From Ceratotherium simum simum (taxonomy: Eukaryota > Chordata > Mammalia > Perissodactyla > Rhinocerotidae), in NCBI RefSeq assembly GCF_000283155.1, contig NW_004454216.1:4272846-4336845 (forward strand): a DNA stretch of 64,000 nt, written 5' to 3'. The translations under genes were made by a program, and so were the position numbers. Of the stretch, positions 56,815-64,000 are shown piece by piece. A model generated the notes under the pieces. It had not been told where the DNA came from. It saw only the letters and a program-made list of their open reading frames with translations, and did no database searches. The number at the start of each line of letters is the position of its first letter. Position 1 is the stretch's first letter.

Positions 56815-58964
56815 CTGGGTTTGCAGCTCCAATTTGACAGCTCCAGCCCAAGTTTGGATATCATTTGCTTGTCTTGATTATATTTTTCACGAGATAGTTT
56901 GTCCTTTTCCAACAGATTTCACTAAACACAAAGGAAACACAGGAGCAACGAGTACTAAGACATAAAAATGGTTGTGCTTATAAAGTACAGGTTTCTGTTC
57001 CTTATAATAGAGAACTTATGCATAACCCTGTTTTATTTTAAACATTATCCTGATATTACAAGATGCCCAAACTTAAATCGCAGGTGGTGGCATGGGGTTT
57101 CCTATTGACCAAGAGTTCTCTCTTGTGCATTTGACACTTTTAGGATTTTGTTCTCCAGATATTAACTGGTGTTCTGTTCATTTAAATATAGATAATTGGC
57201 TAGAAACTTCATTCCAGTGGACCATCCAGTGCTCTCCCCAAATATCGGTAAATTCCTGAGAGCTTACGATTTCACAGTCACGTCTCCCTCAAACCTTCTG
57301 CCTCTACTGAATTAATTCAGTTTGTTGTCCAGCTCACCCTCCAGTATCAGTTATTTTTGTTCCACACTGTGTGAACCCACATGTGGAACTCAGAACTAGA
57401 ATTTACTCTTAATTTTCCCCAAATTAAAAAATACGCATACAGATAAATAAAAACAACTCATACAAGATATTTGTGTTTCTTGACTTGAGATAGTAGGATT
57501 TATATCTGAATGTGCAAAAAACCTTAAATAGAATATTAGTCATCTTTGTTCCTAAACATTTCTTTATTTATGAAATATGAAGTCTAGTCTCCCAATTTAT
57601 ATCTTAAACTTTCCATTTTTATCTCTTTTCTCTTGTCTTCTCTTCTTTTTCCTACCATTATATTTTATTCTCTGCCCATTCCCTTTCAAGTAGAAAACCA
57701 GATTAATACCATTATTAATATAGAAAATGTTCCATTTGTCCAGCTCCTGCCTCTAAACACTCTTCTGGGCTTCTTTTTGCAAACTTTTGTTTCGCTGAGG
57801 CTTTGAAATTACCTCTTAGATGGACCTTCCATAATCTATTGGAGGATCTATTGTTTTATTTTGGTTTTTCTTCCCCCAGAATAGTAGACATCATGTGAGA
57901 TCTTACAAGTGAAATATGTCCCCTAAACTCCTGGAGTTTCATTTTATCCTTACAGTATCAGTGTTTTTTTAACATATCTTAATAGAACATAACACCATTT
58001 GGTTAAGGACAGTTATACACGCACAGGAATTGAGGGCTCACTTGGTTTCAATTCCATTAGTAAGATCATATCCTGACCCAACTTTTGATGTTTGTGAATA
58101 AAAAGTTCCTCACTAAGCTTCTCCTCCCAGTTTTCAGTTGCCATAAAATGAAGTCCCAGCCAGACTGTGGGCTATCTTTGTTGGCTACTTAAAACGAAAG
58201 TAATGACCCAAACCACTTATCTCTCAAAAGAGAACAAGGAATTTATTTAATGTTAAACAAAACAATACACAACTAATTTAGCAATTCTGCAGTGATGTTC
58301 CCAAATAGTAATACAGTTCATATAGTACTGTGTTGTGTATGAAGATTTACCCTGCCCTCAGCCCTGAGGAACTGCCCGAGTTCTCTCCAGTTCTCTGGAA
58401 AGGCTCTTCTAGGGTCTGACAACTCAAAAGCCCTCATCCCAATGGAGAAAACCTGAATTTTCTTTACATGGCTCTGTTTTTATCATTGTCTGAGGCACAA
58501 ATCATGTCAACATTTATTGGTTCCAAGCGTTGCCTTGGACAACACCACAAGTTGGGAACATGAAACACAAGTAGATGGAGGCAGGTCTTGAGAGAAAATG
58601 GAATTTCTGAATGGCTGAGTAGATTTTCATTACAGGAAAATGACAAGAGCAAAATTATCAAGGAAATTTCCAGAAGGAAGCATCTCAGGATAAGCCCTTG
58701 CCATAGAAATCTTTCTTTAATTTTTGGTGCAAAGACCTGAAATCAGTCTCCTTGGATACAAGAGGGCTCTTCTATTACCAGTAGCAAGAGTAAATTCAAG
58801 TGGGCCAAGCCATATATCGAGAAAAAGGAAGCTTCTCCCAGAATGGATTAATACAAAATACTCACATTCAAATACACGTCATGATTTCACTTAGCAGACA
58901 TTCCATTGGAAATATTTTACTAGGAAATACAGGAGATCATAACAAATAATCCTTGCATTACTAG
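56815..58964. other. Unique AT-rich sequence, no gene seen
   Basis: Only one frame above 60 codons (minus, 58464-58661), unsupported. No recognised repeat. Confidence 0.5.
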
Positions 58965-59145
58965 CTTCTACAATACCATCCCTATAAGGATACTCTGACC
59001 ATCCACATTTTGTAAATGAGAAAACAAATTCTAAGAGGTATTTCTTTGTTTGTCTAAAATGATCCACCCACTAAGTGGCAGAATCAGGATTTGAACAAAA
59101 ATCTGACTGAATTCTTGACTCTTCTCAAAACCACAGTGTCTACAC
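58965..59145 (-). mobile_element. MIR SINE relic (antisense)
   Basis: CCACATTTTGTAAATGAGAAAACAAATTCTAAGAGG, TAAGTGGCAGAATCAGGATTTGAAC, CTGACTGAATTCTTGACTC, AACCACAGTG match the reverse complement of MIR. Confidence 0.8.
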
Positions 59146-60681
59146 AGATCTAGAGATCAGGTCAAGGAGAGTGCAGAAATAAACAAGAAATACACTTTTG
59201 CACCAGTTCATGATGATTTCTAGTTGCCTCATAATCTTAATACTATATAATTATCCTTCTGTTGTTACTGTTGCTATTTTCAGTATCTGCCGACTTTGGT
59301 ACCCAACAAGTGTAAAATTCTCTTCACCTACTTCAAAATACATAATTGATTCTAAATCTTTGTTGATTATTTTTTTCATGTATTTCATTGAACAAATCCA
59401 TCAACTCATACCAATTATAAAACTGTCTAGTGTTATTCAGAGAGAAAAAAAAAAGGAAAGTAATAAAAGAGATCGTGAAAAGCACCCATTTGAGCTATTA
59501 GGGTTTTTGGTTTCGATTCACCTTTCTGTTGGGTAAAATGGATGCTGAGAGAAAGTAAGGGTAGAAAATAAAGAAATAAGGAGGAAAATGAGAAGAAAGA
59601 GAAGTGTTCAGGATCAAGACTCTTGGCCAGAAGTGAGTGAAAAACATTACACAAGAAAACTTCATTTCTGCTTCATTCTCTCCCTCCCTGTGGTCTGCAC
59701 CTCTCTGCTAATGGAGAAACCCACAGTTCCAGAACTAATGCTCTTGGTCTTTTCTCATGAATCTTAATTGACTCCATGAGCACTCCCACTCCTGTCCTAG
59801 CTCCAGCGTGGCATTCCCATCTGCACCCCCAGGAGACTTGAGGCAATTCCCACCCTCTGCCTTTGCTGCTGGCCATGCATAGAGAGAACGCAGAAGACGT
59901 TGAGGGTGAGAGAGGAGGTAATGATGGAAGATAATGAAGGATCTGAGAGAAAATCATTCACGGAGAAACCTGTGCCCTGGAAAGAGAGATAATGTGGGAG
60001 AAATGGATGTATTCGGGCTGTTAGATTTAGTCAGGTGATAAGGGCCTAGGATTCTGTGGAAATATGATGGAAACTTCATTTTCATCATGTTTGTTAAGTG
60101 GCCTTCTATGTGTATTTTCCAGCAGCATGTTTAATGTGTCCTTGACAAAGGAAGCTAAGGTCCGTGACAGTCTCCACATTACCAGTAGGATATGAATAAA
60201 ACCTGGATCAGGGGTTAAACTGGGGGCTTGCTAATGAAGATGAAGAACAAGGGACAGGTGCACGCTCCCTGAAAAGAATGGGTGACGCTCTAGATTTAAG
60301 CAGAGAAAGTTAATGAGAAAGGGCTTCAAAATCAAACAACTCCCGAGTGAAACAGTGACATTTGTCATAGCAATAGGGGATCTGTTTCTATGAAGTTGTG
60401 CATGAGAGTGAATACCCAGATAGTCCAGTGAGGAAGGGCTGCCCTGGGCAGGAAGTGCCAGATCAGAGGACCCCATTGACATAACTGGAGGCCTGCCTTT
60501 GTTTAAGATTCAGTGATTCTTCCTCTCCTCTCCTCATCTACTTCCCCTTCTCCTTTCTCTAGAGTCATTTATTTTGGTAATAGTCTTCTGCCTCGTATCT
60601 CTTCATTGCTTCCCCTTGTGCTGCCAACAATTTATTGTCTAACCATAACTCCAAGCCAGTCTCCCCTTTCTGCTTGGGTTC
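59146..60681. other. Unique sequence, no gene supported
   Basis: Frames of 112 (plus, 59198-59536) and 94 (minus, 59673-59957) codons lack any recognisable domain. Nothing else identified. Confidence 0.45.
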
Positions 60682-60686
60682 ATCAG

Positions 60687-61041
60687 TGCTATGACCTGAA
60701 TGTCTATGTTGCCCCCAAATTCATATGTTGAAATTCTAATGCCCAATGTGGTTGACAGTACTAGGAGGTGGGGCCTTTGGGAGGTGCTTGGGTCATGAGA
60801 GTGGAGTCCTCGTGACTGGGATTAGCGTTCTCATAAAAGAGACCCCAAAGAGCTCCCCAGCCCATTCTACCATATGAGAACACAGTGAGAAGTCTGCAAC
60901 TTGAAAGGGGGCCCCACATGATCATGCTGGCTCCTCGACCTTGGACTTCCAGCTTCCACAACTGTGAGAAATAAATTTCTGTTGTTTATAAGCCATGCAG
61001 ACTGTGGTATTTTGGTATAGCAGCCTGAACTGACTAAGACA
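60687..61041 (+). mobile_element. Solo LTR of MaLR type (MLT1/MST group)
   Basis: Complete 355-bp LTR from TGCTATGACCTGAATG to GACTAAGACA, with TG...CA ends and a perfect 5-bp target duplication ATCAG (60682-60686 and 61042-61046). Diagnostic text: AAATTCATATGTTGAAATTC, GGAGGTGGGGCCTTTGGGAG, TCATAAAAGAGACCCC, GGACTTCCAGCTTCCACAACTGTGAGAAATAAATTTCTGTTGTTTATAAGCC. It has an AATAAA signal at 60970-60975. No internal retroviral sequence is present, so this is a recombined solo LTR of an ancient non-coding MaLR element. Confidence 0.93.
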
Positions 61042-61046
61042 ATCAG

Positions 61047-61599
61047 TGTAGCTCCCCACAGCATCTTTCATAGGATTATCCTCAGGCTACTACAGACCCT
61101 ACAGCATCATGAGGACTGGTATTCCCAGTCACATCTGTAATAAATGACTCTTTCTCTGCTCATACAGAGTTTGATAACAGGCTTGGCATGAAAGGGTTGA
61201 GGATTGGGTCAACTTTACCTCACCCATATAAGCTCTTTCATAATTTGCTAGGAAAACAACTTCAGAGCCTTGAGTTAATGATGGCATTAGGAGAGAGAGC
61301 AATGGAAAGGAAAGAAGGAAAGAGACCAAGAGGGCAGACAGAATGGCAGTGACAGAGGCAGGGAGAGCAGGATAAAGGAAAATAGAGTTATGTTTTGGAG
61401 TGATCTGAACGGTCAATGTGTCTCTTCTCTGAAGAGCAATGTGCCTCTTCTCAGCTTATCAGCTATGGTAAAAATTAAAATAATATAGAAAAGTAAACAC
61501 AACTCTTACAAAGGAAAGACTGCCTTACATATCTATCCTTTACCCTCTTTCTCAGCCCAGGTTCCTCTTAGGAGAATGCAACACGTAGAAGACAGGACA
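61047..61599. other. Unique sequence, no gene seen
   Basis: A purine-rich run at 61285-61385 on the plus strand gives a spurious 95-codon minus frame. No gene. Confidence 0.5.
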
Positions 61600-61900
61600 A
61601 CCCTGAAATCACTACGCTGCCCCAGTCATTAGTGGGGCACCACTATCGGAGGGGACTGAAGAAGCATTATTCCGATGAATCACGTTAACTTCTGTGTCAC
61701 GAATCTCACAAGCACGGGGTAGGAGGAGAGGGCCAGCGCAATTGAGACTTTTATTGGATTGGTAGCTTTTAGCCAGGCCCTGCTGCTTTGAAAGCAAACA
61801 GCATCTGCTGCTTGCAGAGGTAATGGAGCTGTTAGAGTGCTATCCAGGACTAAGAAAAGACCAGAACTCATCATACCCACAACAATGGGCTATCTCTCAA
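61600..61900. promoter_or_regulatory. Candidate conserved non-coding block
   Basis: Repeat-free patch with balanced composition and motif-like words: GAATCACGTTAAC, GCGCAATTGAGACTTTTATTG, GATTGGTAGC (CCAAT complement), GCTGCTTTGAAAGCAAACAGC. This is consistent with regulatory DNA but unproven. Confidence 0.25.
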
Positions 61901-64000
61901 CCTAGTTACAAGGTAAGATAGAGCCTCCTCCCCACCAGCCCTGGCTCCCAATACTGTTTTCCTTTGATGGAACAGTGAGCTAATGAAGTCAACCTGCATA
62001 AATCTCTGGGGAAGCAGACAAAGGAGAGGCAGAGATAAAGAAATGGAATGGCAGCAAAATAGAAAGAATGGACAAGAGAGAGTTTGAGAAAATAAAGGGG
62101 AGTAATACTAAAGGAAAGAAAAGGGACCCAATAGCAACAATCAAGTGAGAGATAAATAAGAACAGAAAGGAGGATTTAAAGGAAAGGAAGAGGAAGTCAA
62201 ACTGATCTGAAATCGTCTCCGCTGAGAACGGATGGTCCCACTTCAGCCTCATCATTTCTTGGCTGATAGTCATACTTTCCTATTTGTTCTTTGTGACCTG
62301 GACAGACAATAGAGTTATCTGTTTCTCAACAAAGCTGCCTGTCACATGCCAGGATACCTCATAGACCTGGGCTCGATGTTTCCTTTTGGAGAGGGCTAAG
62401 GAGAGAAAGAATGTTTCCTTTCAATAAGCAATGATTTACAAGTGTTAGAAGCAAAAATGGCATTGTTTCTCAGAGTTGGGAAGGAAAAGGGTTAATGAGC
62501 TTATTAAGAGGTTCTTTAATAACTCAGGATGCGTTTCTTAACTCTTCTCACCATCCTCAAGGGGCCACAGAGAAGGGTAAAATATTAGAGCAGGTAACAC
62601 AAGAGAGCAGGTAACACAAGAGAGCAGGTGTGTTAAGTCAGCCACAGGCCAAAATCAGTGGCCTTGATCTGTTTGGCTTTCGCGTATTGTGCAGCGCTGC
62701 TGCCCTCTAGTCTCCATCGGGTTTGCAGACCTCATCTCTGCTGGTTGTTCAAGAGCCTCTTCCTGTCCAGACCTCTCCACACCTGTGACCTGCAGGGGCT
62801 GCCCTGTTGAGCTGTTGTCTGCTGTTGTTGTGTAGCTCTCTTTTGGAGCTATACATAGAGAAAGAGAAAGAGGGGGAGGACAAGGAGGTGAAGAGCGAGC
62901 AAGGAGGAAGAACTGAAGGAGAGCATCTCTCTCTAAACGCTGGTCTATACTGGCCGCCGACGGCAACAGCTCTGTCATGTCTTCTTTCTGGGTGTATTCC
63001 CCAATCGCCTTTCTCTCTCTTATGTCACGTGCTCTCCTTTACCTCCAATTTCTTATATCTTCCTCATATTTTTTTCGTTCTTTCTGTATTGTTCCACTCT
63101 TGTGGAACTTCGATGTTGATTTAATCTCTGTACAACACACTGTGAAGGACACAAAGACATGTCTGGCAGGCCTCTGACGTCTAGGAGCTCATAGTCAAGC
63201 TGGTGAAACAAAACTAATAAACATGACCCATTTAACAAACAATAGTCTGATGCTAAGATGTATGAGGGAAATATGAAGCAAAAAGTGCAATTGCATTGTT
63301 CTTCGTGCTTCTGGCTATGAACGCAACTGCCCGCATTCCTAAACTGCTAAGTGGCTCTAGGCCAAGGTTTAAATCCATTTCACTCAGCCTGTGAAGGACC
63401 ACTCAGAGTTTAATGCGTCAGCAAAAAAGAGACAGCTTGGCACATGTCCCCCCCAAACTTATCATCAGGGCCAGGCAGAGCTTTGGAACTCACTTGGAGA
63501 CCATAGGTCTGACTAATGGATGATCCTATATTATTGAAAAAAGAAGTTCCTCCATTTCTCATTTATTCACCCTCTGTTTTCTGTAAATTAAGAGAAGAGA
63601 GGGAGAGAGAGAGGAGACGTGTTGCAGTGAGCAGATAAAGAGGAAGCATCAATATACACACATGCGTGTGCAGGCTAGCCTGCCCTTTTTTTTCTACCTA
63701 CTTGCTTAGCAGGTGGATTAGCAAGGGTATTTCTTCTGGCACCCTACACCCAGTGTTGTGTTGCCTTCAGAGTTACTGACCAAAGACAGGAAATCCACAT
63801 TTTCCATAGGAGGCAAGGAAGTCAGTTCTATAGTTAGGCTAGAAGAGAAAAGACATCAAGCAGATTACTACCTTCCTTCTCCGGCCATAGTTCTAAAGTG
63901 TGCCAGAGGGGATCCAGAGATACATTTTAAGTATCTAATTTTTGCCCTATTCCCACCTGACTTTTGCCCCGCCCCAAACATACCTTGAACCTTGAACAAG
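61901..64000. other. Unique sequence with a small tandem repeat, no gene supported
   Basis: Frames up to 107 codons overlap on both strands at 62655-63238 without domains. A GA-rich patch lies at about 63594-63617. The 17-bp tandem repeat at 62587 is listed separately. Confidence 0.45.
62587..62629. repeat. 17-bp tandem repeat, 2.5 copies
   Basis: AGAGCAGGTAACACAAG occurs at 62587-62603 and 62604-62620, followed by the first nine bases again (62621-62629), with no mismatches. Confidence 0.96.

Noticed and set aside
1..64000. An undescribed multi-gene system
   Set aside because: No cluster of genes, conserved operon-like order or RNA array is visible; the window is non-coding mammalian DNA dominated by relic repeats.

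Overview
The window reads as non-coding nuclear DNA from a perissodactyl mammal, most likely an equid such as the horse. The main evidence is nine copies of a tRNA-headed SINE whose consensus matches the equine repetitive element (ERE) family: a head starting GGGCCGGCCC-GTGGC-TAGCGGTTAAG, a B box GGTTCGGATCC, and a body with repeated GATGTTAGCTCAGGGC. They sit on an AT-rich background full of old mammal-wide repeats (MIR, L2, L1M, MER5A-type hAT, a MaLR LTR). I cannot exclude rhinoceros or tapir from sequence alone.

I found no protein-coding gene, functional RNA gene, CpG island or promoter that I can support. The open frames are short (longest 174 codons). They lack recognisable domains and often cross SINEs, MIRs or low-complexity tracts, as expected by chance in 64 kb. 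Bacterial features such as operons, ribosome binding sites and CRISPR do not apply. The window is intergenic or lies inside a long intron.

Layout. 0-1.4 kb: decayed L1 3' end, then a MIR. 5.9-11.3 kb: L2 and MIR relics with three EREs, one splitting a MIR. 11.6-14.1 kb: MER5A-type hAT relic, a perfect AT-rich hairpin, a short direct repeat and a MIR. 14.6-18.2 kb: two eroded stretches with protein-like open frames of unknown parentage. 18.9-24.5 kb: GT and TATCTC microsatellites, a second MER5A-type copy and a palindromic repeat. 24.8-25.9 kb: L2 fragments broken by an ERE. 27-33 kb: several repeat-poor blocks rich in homeodomain-type TAATTA cores, candidate conserved regulatory DNA. 33.2-36 kb: MIRs and two EREs, including the best-preserved copy. 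36-49 kb: scattered L2 and MIR relics plus another repeat-poor regulatory-looking block at 47.1-47.4 kb. 49.2-53.6 kb: two EREs and a long antisense L2 split by an unidentified insertion of about 540 bp. 56.6 kb: a long polypyrimidine tract. 60.7-61.0 kb: a solo MaLR LTR with a perfect 5-bp target duplication. 61-64 kb: unique sequence with one more regulatory-looking block.

Nothing here acts as a gene system. The most useful content is the SINE insertion record (target duplications, modular structure, nesting in older repeats), a few structure-prone simple repeats, and candidate regulatory blocks that need a cross-species alignment to judge. Repeat family names come from recalled consensus sequences, not a database search, so boundaries are approximate to about 10-30 bp for old repeats and a few bp for EREs.
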